A DNA stretch of 64,000 nucleotides from Ligula intestinalis (GCA_036362985.1 JAYGXS010000003.1:35529203-35593202); one strand, 5' to 3'; counted from the first letter of the stretch, positions 1 to 10,069 are shown. Notes: a model not told the origin generated them from the sequence alone. Numbers and translations: made by a program.

Positions 1-97
1 CCTTTATCGATTAATTTTTTAAACTGACTCAGGTTCCTTGCTGTTACCAGTAATTCTGTGAGATTTACCACTCCTGTATGTGTCTTCGTTAACATTC

Positions 98-535
98 TTA
101 TGCAACGACAAGAAGCAGCTGATGAGCTGTCTCGAAATTTGTTGATATCAATGAATTCTGCTGTTTTCGCCTGTTTTTACTGCAATATCTCACCTTCGCT
201 TGAAGTTTAAGAAATGTTTCTAGCCTAATAAGGGAGCATCCAGCCCCTGAATCAACTAAGCATGGCAACTTAAAGTTTCCTATAGTAGTATTAATAACTG
301 GGAAAGACTTAGTGGAACCGGTGTTCGTAATACACATATCTGTTATCAAAAGGCACTTACCGGATTGTTTGTCCTCACCTGGGGTGATCACATGAACACC
401 GGGACAATATGGGGGGGGGGCGGTTCTGTCTCGGTGGTCTCCAATTCCCTCGTGGAGTGGGTGGTGTTGGGCCTCGCCAAGAAGAGGTCGGTTATGGAGG
501 TCCAGTCCAGCCAGCAACATTCTGTGGCTGTCCAT
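98..535 (-). pseudogene. retroviral-type aspartyl protease region of the gypsy element
   Basis: The diagnostic motif is LVDSGAGCSLI, the D-S/T-G active-site loop of retropepsins, about 100 codons into this frame. It would cleave the Gag-Pol polyprotein. The frame differs from the gag frame, and a run of ten G (411-420, plus strand) lies in the junction, so either programmed or accidental slippage could link them. After the active site the frame soon ends at 98-100 and I cannot follow the rest of the protease fold. There is therefore probably a further frameshift or divergence here. No reverse transcriptase is visible before the window edge. Confidence 0.65.
114..162 (+). ncRNA. hammerhead-like fold (candidate, stem II defective)
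   Basis: The plus strand has the hammerhead core in order. CTGATGA (119-125) is followed by a G...C closing pair, GAAA (134-137), a hairpin pairing 137-145 with 148-156 (two G.T wobbles), and position 157 as the cleavage nucleotide. CTGCT (158-162) then pairs perfectly with AGCAG (114-118) as stem I. Stem II (126-133) has only one Watson-Crick pair, so activity is doubtful. It overlaps the decayed protease region on the opposite strand. Confidence 0.35.
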
Positions 536-1313
536 GCCAAGGTTGTGAAGGACCCAGCCACGGTTGAGGGAAGCCGTTGGACGGATAGGTTGGCGGTGGA
601 GGATTCATCTGCGTGGGAGGACTCATCTGCCACTGAGCCGTCTGAGTGCCAATATCGCGGGATAGGCACTGTCTCGTGGCGTAGACGCCAACCGTCGTTG
701 GAGGCCGGGGACCGAGTATGTTGCGAGTCATCGGTGGGACGGCGTCACGCTGTGGCACGGCAATGAAGGCTGCTTCCTCTTGCTGGGCGTACTCTAGAGC
801 CTTCTTAATGGTGGTGGGTGTGTTCCGAGCGAACTCACGCCTAACGTCATCACTAGCTACACCTTCTAGAAAGATGTCCAGGATCTTTGTTTACAGATCA
901 GCGAAGCTGGAGTCTGGAAAAGCTTTGTGAGCTAAGACGCGGAGATGGCGTTGGTATTCGCCAAATGACTCTCCTGTCATTTGTCTCCTGGTTCTAAGAG
1001 TTTGCCGACTGTTCCATGGCGTGACTGGTACACCAAACTCTCGTCTGAGTCTCTCAAATATAGTGACCGTGGTTAGTGATGACGTTATGTTACAGGCCTT
1101 AGCAACGCCCAGCACCTCGTCATCCACGCATTCGAGGACTACAGCAGATCTGCTTCCTTTATTAATTGTGTCGATGAAGGTGTTCATGCGACTCTCCCAT
1201 AGGTCGTAGTCGTCTGAGGGCAAGAACCTATTTGGCCGCGCTGTCCTTGACGCAGGAGAAGTCACCTTCTCCATTGCCGTTACTAGACGAGCGAGTAGGT
1301 CGTCGATGTCCAT
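492..1313 (-). pseudogene. gag of the minus-strand gypsy element (one internal stop)
   Basis: Retrotransposon capsid-type polyprotein, which would package element RNA in cytoplasmic particles. It starts with ATG directly after the primer site. The first 140 codons have the usual gag helical region: a tryptophan near residue 40 (DLWESRMNTF) and the TGESFGEYQRHLR segment typical of the retrotrans_gag fold. A TAA at 891-893 interrupts it. The same frame then resumes (ILDIFLEGV...ARNTPTTIKKALEYA) down to a TAA at 492-494, so this is one gag frame broken by a single nonsense codon. The distal part is rich in proline, glutamine and tryptophan. I see no CCHC zinc knuckle. Confidence 0.75.
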
Positions 1314-1331
1314 ATCCCACCGCTGCCACCA
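1314..1331 (-). promoter_or_regulatory. tRNA-Leu primer-binding site
   Basis: The minus strand begins TGGTGGCAGCGG, an 18-nt perfect complement of the 3' end of animal tRNA-Leu (the acceptor end ATCCCACCGCTGCCA plus CCA). It sits 3 bp inside the LTR. The gag ATG (1311-1313) follows it directly with no spacer, so the leader is essentially just the primer site. Confidence 0.8.
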
Positions 1332-1334
1332 ATT

Positions 1335-1818
1335 TGTAACGAACCGAGACGACCGATTGGCGATTTCATGCGACTATAACCCGAAACAGAACAACGAATG
1401 CGATTACTAGATGAAAATGGCCGAACCGACCCAAAGAAGAACAAGACCGTTTAAACAAAGACTGCTACTCTTAAATTTTACTACTATTTGAAGGACTAAT
1501 TTATTAGTCCTGGCTATAACAATCGGAACAATCAGTAAAGTCGTCCTTTGGCGGGGATGATTGACTGTCCTGGTCCTGGTCCTGGCCGGAGATGACTTCT
1601 GGGAGGCGTTTTGAGGCGGCTGCCGAGAGAGATGATCAACCTTCCATAGGGCCGTCTATATATAGTAAGTGACAGCAGGATTAAGTCTATATTATAGAAG
1701 ATAAACCAATGGGAATGCTTAATTTATACAATAGCCAATAGCACAAACTCGCCGACATAAAATAGCTGATCAGTTAGCCAATAGGATTATGTCCGCTTGA
1801 AATAACCAAGTCGTGACA
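1335..1818 (-). repeat. 5' LTR of the minus-strand gypsy element
   Basis: On the minus strand the LTR begins TGTCACGAC and ends CGTTACA, giving the TG...CA termini expected. It is 484 bp and lies 3 bp from the primer-binding site. A TATA-like run (TATATATAG) near 1655-1665 and an AATAAA motif near 1495-1505, both on the minus strand, are placed as a promoter and polyadenylation signal would be. The outer boundary at 1818 is inferred from the terminal motif, because the partner LTR is outside the window. Confidence 0.75.
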
Positions 1819-1877
1819 CAGTACGCCACCATCTTTAATATAGTGCAAAATGAACAAAATTGAGGCCATCTTAAGGG

Positions 1878-2120
1878 TATTTGCTACGATAGAATGTAGT
1901 CGAAGGAAATTTGATCTTGCGAAGGCAGAATTTATAATAAAATAAAAATTAGTCCTCCTATAGGTTGAATGTACCGAAAAAAATTTAAAGTCAAGCTACC
2001 AAACACTTGAAGGTAGATTTTTATTGCAAATTTACGGGAGTTTTTGGCCTCTATAATCATGCTTGCCCAATTTTTATAATTACTGAAATGCACAAATACG
2101 TGGTATTTGCCTATTTCTGA
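1878..2120 (+). repeat. dispersed repeat, copy A (inverted copy at 63321-63556)
   Basis: About 200 bp match the reverse complement of the segment at 63.3-63.55 kb, including the shared core ATTAGTCCTCCTATAGGT and the shared stretch TTATAATCATGCTTGCC (one mismatch upstream). Identity looks near 80 percent by eye, with several indels. No coding potential or terminal repeats are seen, so the class is unknown. Edges are approximate. Confidence 0.7.
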
Positions 2121-3089
2121 TCAGAAATGTTCAGCAGTATTGGTAAAAATAGACAAAAATAGATTATCGATACCATCAAAGTAAGCCTTAACTCTAGAGT
2201 TATTTACTATGGGGTAAGTTTTCAAACGAAAACTCTTATTTTCGCATGTGGGGATAGTATATCCATTGAACAACATATTTCAACAAGAACCAAACGTTAC
2301 AATTAATTAAAAACTTTCTCATTAAAACCATGTTTCCGTTGTATGTATTCGTCTACACATCTACATATCTACTCTGAAGATACATATTTCAGGGTTACCT
2401 GGTTCTGAGGGGATATTTATAAGCTATCCTTACCAAAACCTAAACCTTTCACAATCTTTGAATTGATAATACGTCTGCTTGATAAATCAAGAGTAAGGCC
2501 ACAGAAAGCAAAGCAGAATTGGCTCAAAAATGAAATCACACAGCATTTATTTTTTACCAGATATTCAGAGTGTGCCGTATATGAGGTCAGTTGTATATGG
2601 AAGATAACGCCATGAGCTCAGGCTAGATAAAACTGCATGTTACATTTTGTGCCAGTTGGTATCCGCCTTTTTTTCTTAAAGTGACCTGAGTCAACGAATT
2701 ATTTAAACTTCGCGGTCAAAACCTAAAGCTCTTATTGGCCAGCCTGTACGATATGCCGTAACCCACGGAAGACCTGCAGTATTATTTCTAATATACCACA
2801 CGCAGTAAAAATCCTGAATGTCCTGAAGTTCCAGTACCAACTAGAATGGATTATGACTTCAAAATAATTCTGGTTTTTGAGCCTGAATTCCCTTTGGGAA
2901 TGTTTTGATACAGGTAAAGCGATCTTACGATATAGGGCCTGTCACCGAATGAGATCGTATACTCACGTTTCAGTCTCCGTGCTTATATAAGGTGCATTAG
3001 TGTCTTGATAAATAACTGTCCGTTTGTTGTATTTTGATAGTAATCCTTTATGAAATTTAAAAGCATAACATATTCTGCATCCCTAAAAC
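2121..3089. other. no gene seen
   Basis: AT-rich sequence. No open frame worth calling, no recognised repeat and no tRNA-like boxes. Confidence 0.5.
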
Positions 3090-3216
3090 ACAGGCTATAT
3101 CCACGGCAATATAGCCTGTATATCGCCATGACGACATACATATGTCGCCGCTATATCACTTCTGTCCGCTTTGTCGATATAGCCCTTATATCGCCATGGC
3201 GACATATGGCGATATA
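3090..3216. repeat. cluster of three perfect hairpins
   Basis: Three perfect inverted repeats lie within 127 bp. ACAGGCTATAT pairs across 3090-3100 and 3109-3119. CGACATA pairs across 3132-3138 and 3141-3147. TATATCGCCAT pairs across 3187-3197 and 3206-3216. The words TATCGCCAT and CGACATA recur between them, which suggests duplication of a palindromic unit. Function unknown. Confidence 0.7.
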
Positions 3217-3219
3217 GAC

Positions 3220-3960
3220 GAAAAGGTGGATTAACCGCTGTGCGAAGGGGCCCGATATTAATCTAACCGGATTGCTCTAAAGCAGTAGACATGCGGCTAT
3301 GCTAACTTGCCCCCCTTCCATTTTCTAGTACGCCGCACATAGCGGAATATAACTCGTCCAGAAATGACTTTCATATTCGCATCTTTTAACTCCGAGTCAA
3401 AAATCATATGGTATACAACGAAATCCGGGTAAATGTGAGATAAAGTTTATTAAATATTATCAAGTATATGAAAGAGAAGTACTTAAAATAGGAAATAGAA
3501 GAGTTGATATAATAGTTGATTTTTCACGCCTACATGGCGAGTCTTGGAGTCAATGTTGAAGGAGCTACATTTTCGTCTAAAATTTATGACTGTAGAGTGG
3601 AGCTGAAAGCTTTACCAGCAAATGTGTGCATGAACGGATTCCTTCGCAGGCGTTTCTCAACTATTTTTGAGGACCGTCTAAGATGTAGAGTGAACGCAGC
3701 CTCCAGCTCAGAGTAGCTGTGCCCGTCTTTCTTCCAATCAATATATAAATCTGAAAAAAGCTAGCACGTGCTAGCACGTTCAAGTTAAAACGCGACCACT
3801 CACCTTTTATTAGCCCATATAAAAGAGAGGGTCCGAGCGCCGTCGTATTCTTTCGTCCTTGAAAGTTGACGGCAGCCGCTATGCTATCTTCTAAAATAGT
3901 TTTGTATATGCGGTGCGCAAAATCTTCGGTGTCACGTCCACCGAAGCATCTTAGGTATGA
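3220..3960. other. no gene seen; one short palindrome
   Basis: Contains the perfect 16-bp palindrome GCTAGCACGTGCTAGC at 3760-3775 and a TATAAAAG motif near 3820. No coding region is supported. Confidence 0.5.
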
Positions 3961-3966
3961 GGTCTA

Positions 3967-4677
3967 CTATGAAAAGAATAACAGGACAGCAGCATACCAT
4001 TTGATGATGTTACGCTGGCTCCCGTAAGAGATTGTTGACCTCTGAAGAGGATTGGCAGTCCTTGTGGAGGCCGGTCTAATTCCGCGATCGGGTGCATCGC
4101 TTAACATCCTCTCCAACAACTGAAGACGGCTGGAGTTCCGTTGAACTCTTTTTATTAGGCACAATTGGGCGTGGCGCAACTTGTCCAACTTCTGATGGAC
4201 GGCATTTGCAGAAGTTGTTCATGCATCCAGAGAGGCCATAATAGCCTTGTTTGTTATTGGACTAGGTGCTAAAAATTGTCTTATTGATGAGGAAGAGAAC
4301 GCAGGTACTAATGTAGCATGTTCGCATCCATGGCCCATTCCCTCAACCTATCCTCAATAGACGCCTGAAGCTCTGAGATGCTATCTGTGCTACTGCATTC
4401 CTCGTCCGATGAAATCCAGTCATCTACTTCACTTTCGGATGAGAAATAAAACGTGTCGAAGTCGTCCACGGGGAGTTTCTCCCGATTTACGGTAACCTGA
4501 CGGGCCAGGTACGGCCTCCTCATCTACTTTTGCGTGTTCAATACGGTTTCGCCTCATTTCCTCGTCAATTTCACGCAACTGTCTGAAACGCATACACATT
4601 GGTACAAGTTTCCATAGTCCATCTTTCTCCATATCACAACTAAGAGTACATGGACTGCTTTGAAAATATGAGATCAT
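3967..4677 (-). pseudogene. possible degenerate transposase-like relic
   Basis: Three short minus-strand frames (4429-4677, 4308-4523, 3967-4188) overlap or follow one another in different frames. The first holds a charged segment (RFRQLREIDEEMRRNRIEHAK). The second has an acidic serine-rich stretch (SSESEVDDWISSDEECSS) followed by LREWAMDAN. This resembles the amino end of the transposase at 30.0-32.1 kb, which also has an acidic Ser/Asp tract followed by LRDGLKMWAAKC. No catalytic region can be found. The similarity is compositional as much as positional, so the assignment is weak. Confidence 0.25.
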
Positions 4678-4679
4678 CC

Positions 4680-7162
4680 TGTTACTTAAAGGACTTTGTG
4701 TGTCGTCTAATTTTGAAGAAACACGAAATATTTACTGCACTAAATACGTGTCTAGGACGTCGGTAAACGTACGGACATGTGGGCACAGAATACTTCAAAG
4801 GTTCTTCAAATACATAAATTGATGCAACAAAGTTGCACTTCAGCATCAGGCAAAATGCCCATCGTTTTTTGCGGTAACCCTTTATCCATATTTTCAAAGA
4901 AAACTGACAATTTCCGCATCATAGGATGAAAGCAAGGTACTAAGTAACCTGTCATTAGCGGGATTGAGAAAATCATCGGCCAAAAATATTTTTCGTTATA
5001 GTTAGTTTAGTTTGTGCTTGTCGCATTCATCTTGTGCTTTTCATAGCTCTTAGGTACCTACTCTTGTAGACTAGAACAATCGTCCTCTACTTGAAGTTAT
5101 GTATTTGATAAGTACGTGATCGGATCGCAGGATATAAAACTACAAGACCTGAATGCGTGCTTACTTAAAGGTGTCCAACCCATTCTATGTACTTCAAATT
5201 AACTTGCAAATTAATCTTGCGGTTCGTTAAATTTTTACTTTGTCCGCATCATAAGAAGCTGTCATTAGTCCCCAGCTGCGCTCTAGTAATCGTCCCGTTC
5301 TTTATCTGTGAAATTCTGACCATTCATGCGCGGACATGAGTGTCGTAGCACGTCTAGACGCGGGTTCACGCTGTTCGCGTAACCTGTGCCCAATCATGTC
5401 CCCGTTCTTCATGTGTCAGTCATAACACCGGGTCCAGGTTCAGTGCAGTTCAGTGTTATTAATGAAGAGATAGACAAACGCATTTCAATTCTTAACTGGT
5501 TACAAAGTGGTTAAGAAAAGCATAACTGTAGAATAAAATTCCAAATATAGGCCTTTACAAAATATCAACCGAAAAGGAAGCAGCCGTTGGGTAACCGACA
5601 ACAGTGGACATACACAACTACTAACTTACTATGGGCGGTATAATTACATGTAATTGGTCTGTGTGCATATGTTAGCGTGTAAGCAAGAAGCTTGATGCAT
5701 GTCCACTTTGCCCTAAAATGAGTTCACACAGGTGGAGAGAACTCCATCTTCGGCCTGAGCGTTCCACAGAGAAACCACTCTGTTATTGAAGGAAAAGTTG
5801 CGTCCACTGTTCCTTGCTTTATCTGGGCGTAGTTTTAGGAGTTAACCGCTCAACGTAGGCGTGTTAGCCTGACTGAACGTATGTATCATTAGGAATAAAA
5901 CCACAGTCCGGGGCATTCATAACGTGGAGGGTCGCTATGAGATTCAATCATACTTACCGGTATGAAAGGGGAAGTAGGCCACAGGTCGACAGTCTGTTTT
6001 CATCGAACACATTTCTCGGATCTCTGGTCATTTTTGTTGCCCGCCCCATAGACCTTCTCTAAGATGCTTTACCCTTTGACAGTCCAAAGTATCAATGTCT
6101 GTATAATGAAGTCTAAGCGCGGCCGCACGAAGATGTCAAATAGTTTAGTAGGTGCGGACAAGTGTGGTAGGTGCAGTGCAAGTCTACTATCATCATAAAA
6201 TAATTCAGTTCAAGCCATCATTCCCGTGCAATCATGTTATGTAGCCCACGGTGAATCCGGGCGAAATTGGTGATTGAAAAGTCAATAAATCCAATCATTG
6301 CACCTGCTTCGGATACCTGGTGTTACTCGTTCTCAATGTTTGTATATGAGGTGATGAAAAAATCTGCCCTTGAATGAACTTTCAAAGTTCCAAAGCTCTG
6401 CTCTTAAAACGTCCGCACACTAGTAACGTTCTGTTCTGACACTTAGCCAGGCGCGTTTGTCTTAAACTTCCTGGAGAAATTAGGTAACTAGGTTCTTACT
6501 ATAAATCGGCCCTTGAAAGTCCAATTCTGCAGTTGCAAAAGTGCGTTTAAAATGCATAAACCGGTTGATTTTAATGTAGGCAAATACAGGGAAATATTAA
6601 CAGAAGCTTACAAATGAGGCTGGAGTGATAATTTAAGCATATATTTCATCAGCAGTCAAACTTTCGACCAAAAAGCTGACATTTTACCATATTCTGTCGG
6701 CTTATTAAGGTTATTAAGTTAAACTGTGGGCCTGCTTAGTGTATTTTCTACTCGGGAGCTCATAAGTCATGGCAGTTGCGTTCGCCGATTCATTATGATT
6801 GCAGTATGCTTTGGTTTCTCCTTGGATGTAGAGGTTCAAGGTCCTCTTCGGCGGTTGTATGGTGATTAGCAATCACTTATCAAGGAGCATTGCTAGCAGG
6901 GACCGGATAGGTTTAAATGGCTTCTTCTGACTTATTCTTATTTTCAGCCCGTCCTTGCTGAAACCCAGAAGGATGCGATCAGCGGTAGTTCAAACTCCCA
7001 GTCAGTATAAGTCGTCGATTAGTATTTTTTTGATTTCATAGGCATTTATTTATGAACACTAGTGTTGCGGATGCTTTCTAAAAGGGAAATATATTTAAGG
7101 TTCTAGCCTGGTCCCCTTAGAGCATCGTCAACTTCCAGTAATGTTCTGTGTTTTTTTTTACG
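4680..7162. other. no gene seen
   Basis: About 2.5 kb in which I find no convincing open frame, LINE or LTR motif, tRNA-like box or long inverted repeat. Confidence 0.45.
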
Positions 7163-7246
7163 CACAGTAGATTCACTATCTCATGCAATAGCTGCCGGAA
7201 ATATGAAATACGTTTTCGATTGGAACATATTAATTGCGGATGGTTG

Positions 7247-7715
7247 TGTAGCGACCCCCTTTCTTAGTCATGCTTTCCTCGGACGCCGCGCGGACTAGGT
7301 CATGTCTGGCGTGACCACCACGCGTCCGCACGACACCATAGTCAAGGCCTCCGTTCAAGGTCACTCCTGTCTGGCTTTCTCAAGATGGTCTAGTCTCACT
7401 AGCCAACCACTTCTCAAGGTCAAACCAGTGCGCGAGATGCGGGACATTTGTTTACGCTCAACCACTTCCAGGGCCGACGACTCAATTTTAGGTTGTAGCT
7501 GTCCGGACTCCGGTGATCTCTTGCCGGACTGTGCCTCTGGACTCCGGCCCACTCATGGCTGGACTCATGTATATTACTCATATTCTACTCCTTCTAACCT
7601 TAGTAAATCATTCATAACAATCTGGCCATCCACGCCTTATTCTATTCAACTAGCTTATACATATTTGGATACGTTCTCTCGTCTATTATCTGGCTGCACC
7701 ACATCGTATCCCACA
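7247..7715 (+). mobile_element. solo LTR with 4-bp target duplication GTTG
   Basis: 469 bp beginning TGTAGCGACCCC and ending TATCCCACA, flanked by GTTG at 7243-7246 and at 7716-7719. The uninterrupted counterpart in the right arm of the surrounding foldback (around 9040-9050, reverse strand) has a single GTTG, so it serves as the empty site. A 4-bp duplication fits Ty3/gypsy integration. The LTR is unrelated by eye to the LTRs at 1335-1818 and 22106-22631. The 145-codon open frame inside it is not coding. Confidence 0.8.
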
Positions 7716-7879
7716 GTTGTAATAGGGGCGATCATATAGCCTCATCTCAACATATTTCGACACCTCAGGATGCCGGCTTTCTAACGAGCTTCTTTTAAAC
7801 CGCCAAGACAAAGCATGGACCATAAAAGTGAATATTTAAGTAGTATGCCTTTATTCCATTAATTTCGATTGCCCTTATA

Positions 7880-8379
7880 TCCTGTAAACACCAGCCCCAC
7901 CTAGGTAGCCGGGGCCAGGTGGGGCAATCCGGGGCTAAGGGTTAACTAAATTTATTGTAAAAATTTCTCGGAATTTATTTTTTGTCAAAGCAAGCATCAA
8001 TAATTTATATAGTTTGCATCTTTTTCTTTGATACAACAATGAAATCGGGGGTTTAAACGCGAAAACGGTGGCTGCACGTCGCGAAAATATTTTCCATAGG
8101 TGGGGCAAAACAGGTTGATTCAGTCCACGTGCCACTGAATTAGACGGGGCCAAATAAACCCGTTTTGCCCCACCTACGGAAAATATTTTCGCGGCGTGCT
8201 GCCCCCGTTTTCGCGTTTCTACCCCCGATTTCATTGTTGTATCAAAGAAGAAGATGCAAACTTTTGATTATTGATGCTTGCTTTGACAAAAAATAAATTT
8301 CGAGAAATTTTTACTATAAATTTAATTAACCCTTAGCCCCGGATTGCCCCACCACAGGTGGGGTCGTATGTTTACAGGG
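7880..8379. mobile_element. 500-bp palindromic MITE, TA target site
   Basis: The whole element is one palindrome centred at about 8130. Each half is about 220 bp and the halves match at roughly 90 percent. Ends read TCCTGTAAACA and TGTTTACAGGG, flanked by TA at 7878-7879 and 8380-8381. The centre is ATTCAGT...ACTGAAT. A TA duplication and terminal inverted repeats suggest mobilisation by a Tc1/mariner-type transposase (inference). The open frame on its minus strand is a by-product of the palindrome. Confidence 0.75.
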
Positions 8380-9135
8380 TAGATTCAAATATATTTTTTG
8401 GAAAACATGCACGAAAAATTATTTCTTGTACTTTTTTGGTAGCAAATTACGCTTTCTTTAAATGTAATACTTAAAGGAAGGGTATCTTTCGGTTTTAAAA
8501 AAAATGTCTAGTTATGAGCTTTTTTACAGTTTTCAGGTGTTCATTCAGTGAACACCGTACTCGTCATTTTTTAATGCTGCTTTTACTGTGTAAAGCCTGC
8601 TCCACATCTATTGCAACATTTTATGGGAACTATGTGAGATCTTTGTCAAGCTGTAGGCGAAAACGTACTTTTTCTTAAACAGGATGTACACAGTGCTCAG
8701 TTTGTAAACCTTGAATTCCAGTGTAGCAGTCACTAGGTTTCAAAATTATTTGGCAATTTAGAAACTTTTAAAACCATAAGATACCCTTCCTTTAAGTAAA
8801 AAAGTTAAGGTAGGCGTATTCGCTACCAAAAGAGTCCAAAAATAATTTTTTCGAGCATTTTTTCAAAAAATATATTTGAATCTGTAAAGGTTGCCGAAAT
8901 ATATGACAAAAAGGCATATTACTTAAATAAATACTTTTTATATTACATGCTTTGTCTTGGCGGTCGGAAAGAAGCTCGTTAGATAGCCGGCATCCTGAAG
9001 TATCTTAAATATGTTGAGATAAGGCTATATGATCACCTCTTTTACAACCATCCGCAATTAATATGTTCCAATCGAAAACTTTTATCAGAATTCCGGCAGC
9101 TATTGCACGAGATAGTGAATCTACTGTAACTATAA

Positions 9136-9990
9136 CTAAGCTATATGTACGCAAACATGCTACTCTATTTTCCTCGCCCACAATAATACACCCCTTTATT
9201 TCTCGTAGTATGGCGAAAAAGCATGAACGTCTGTGAAAGCCAAGCTATTTCAAAAAAGTGTTATAGTCATTCAGGCAGTCAAGAGGTAGTGCATTACGGA
9301 CCACCGCGTATTCCGCGGACCCAGTAGATGGAACATTTAGCATTCGCTGTTATGCTGTTCATACACTTTCGATTTCTCGTTTATTATATCGCGCGCCTTT
9401 CGAGTCGTGCAAATGACGCAGTGGCCCATGCACGCACACGATTCCATCACCTCTTTAGATTAAAATAAAGGTTTGATTTTTGCTTATATTATTAGGAGAA
9501 AGGTGGAAAAGACTGCAGCCGACAAACATGGACCAACATGAACCGCAATTAGCGTCCACACTGGATAACCTGGACTGACTCAAATTACAGTTGCCAATTA
9601 GTCATTACGCCTAATAATCATGTCCATCACGATGTGACGCAAATTGTAACCTCCAATTAACGCCCACACCAGATGACTATATAACTGTATCAGCACTTTG
9701 AAATGCTAACTGTTGTTTGCAAATTTCTCTCAAGTCTGATGACGAACTGGGGATCCAGTGTCGAAAATTTACTCAGTAAGCATACTCATTTCCCAAAGGA
9801 TGCCTTTCCATGAAATTATTAGGAGAGTTCGAAAGATTTGAATAATTCAGTTCTAGTGGATTCTAGATGATTGCTTAGGAAATCCTACCTGGGCAGTCAG
9901 CTGATTTTATCCGTAATGGTGGATTCCATACGAACAATAGGTTGGGCGGGTAAAATCCATCCAGGTGTGATTAAAGTCACGACTCATTGT
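9136..9990. other. no gene seen
   Basis: No supported coding region. Neither foldback arm extends beyond about 9135. Confidence 0.45.
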
Positions 9991-9991
9991 G

Positions 9992-10066
9992 AGCCTAGCA
10001 GTTCAATGGTAGAGCATTGGTTGCGCAAATCCTTCTCTGCTGTGTAGGTTCGACTCCCACCGAGGC
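9992..10066 (+). repeat. tRNA-derived SINE head or tRNA pseudogene
   Basis: Has a Pol III A-box-like TAGCAGTTCAATGG (9997-10010) and a good B box GGTTCGACTCC (10047-10057) at tRNA spacing. The terminal stem is imperfect and the anticodon arm does not close properly. I therefore read it as a tRNA-derived SINE head or a tRNA pseudogene, not a working tRNA. No clear tail or target duplication is seen. Confidence 0.45.
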
Positions 10067-10069
10067 CGC

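Larger units (their letters stand above)
1..1818 (-). mobile_element. Ty3/gypsy LTR retrotransposon, 5' half (runs off the window)
   Basis: Reading on the minus strand from 1818, the order is LTR, primer-binding site, gag, then an aspartyl-protease motif near position 200-250. This is the order of a Ty3/gypsy element. Reverse transcriptase, integrase and the second LTR would lie left of position 1 and cannot be seen. The gag frame has a nonsense codon and the gag-protease junction is out of frame, so this copy looks inactive. It belongs to a different family from the element at 22.1-28.5 kb: LTR ends, primer site and gag all differ. Confidence 0.85.
7163..9135. repeat. large foldback element with two later insertions in its left arm
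   Basis: The left arm is 7163-7246, 7720-7877 and 8382-8495. It is the reverse complement of the right arm, about 8770-9135, at roughly 85 percent identity. Shared words include CAGTAGATTCACTATCTC, TTTTCGATTGGAACATATTA, GACAAAGCATG and AAAGGAAGGGTATCTT. The centre (8500-8760) is unique apart from a small hairpin, GGTGTTCA...TGAACACC. The left arm is longer only because a solo LTR (7247-7715) and a palindromic MITE (7880-8379) were inserted; the right arm preserves both empty sites. No transposase frame is present. It could be a non-autonomous foldback transposon or two head-to-head copies of one repeat. Confidence 0.8.

Noticed and set aside
365..766. 133-codon plus-strand frame
   Set aside because: Antisense shadow of the gypsy gag/protease region.
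7302..7739. 145-codon plus-strand open frame
   Set aside because: It lies almost wholly inside the solo LTR, runs past the LTR end into the foldback arm, and has no protein motif.
7935..8234. 99-codon minus-strand frame
   Set aside because: Falls inside the palindromic MITE; the arms account for the sequence.
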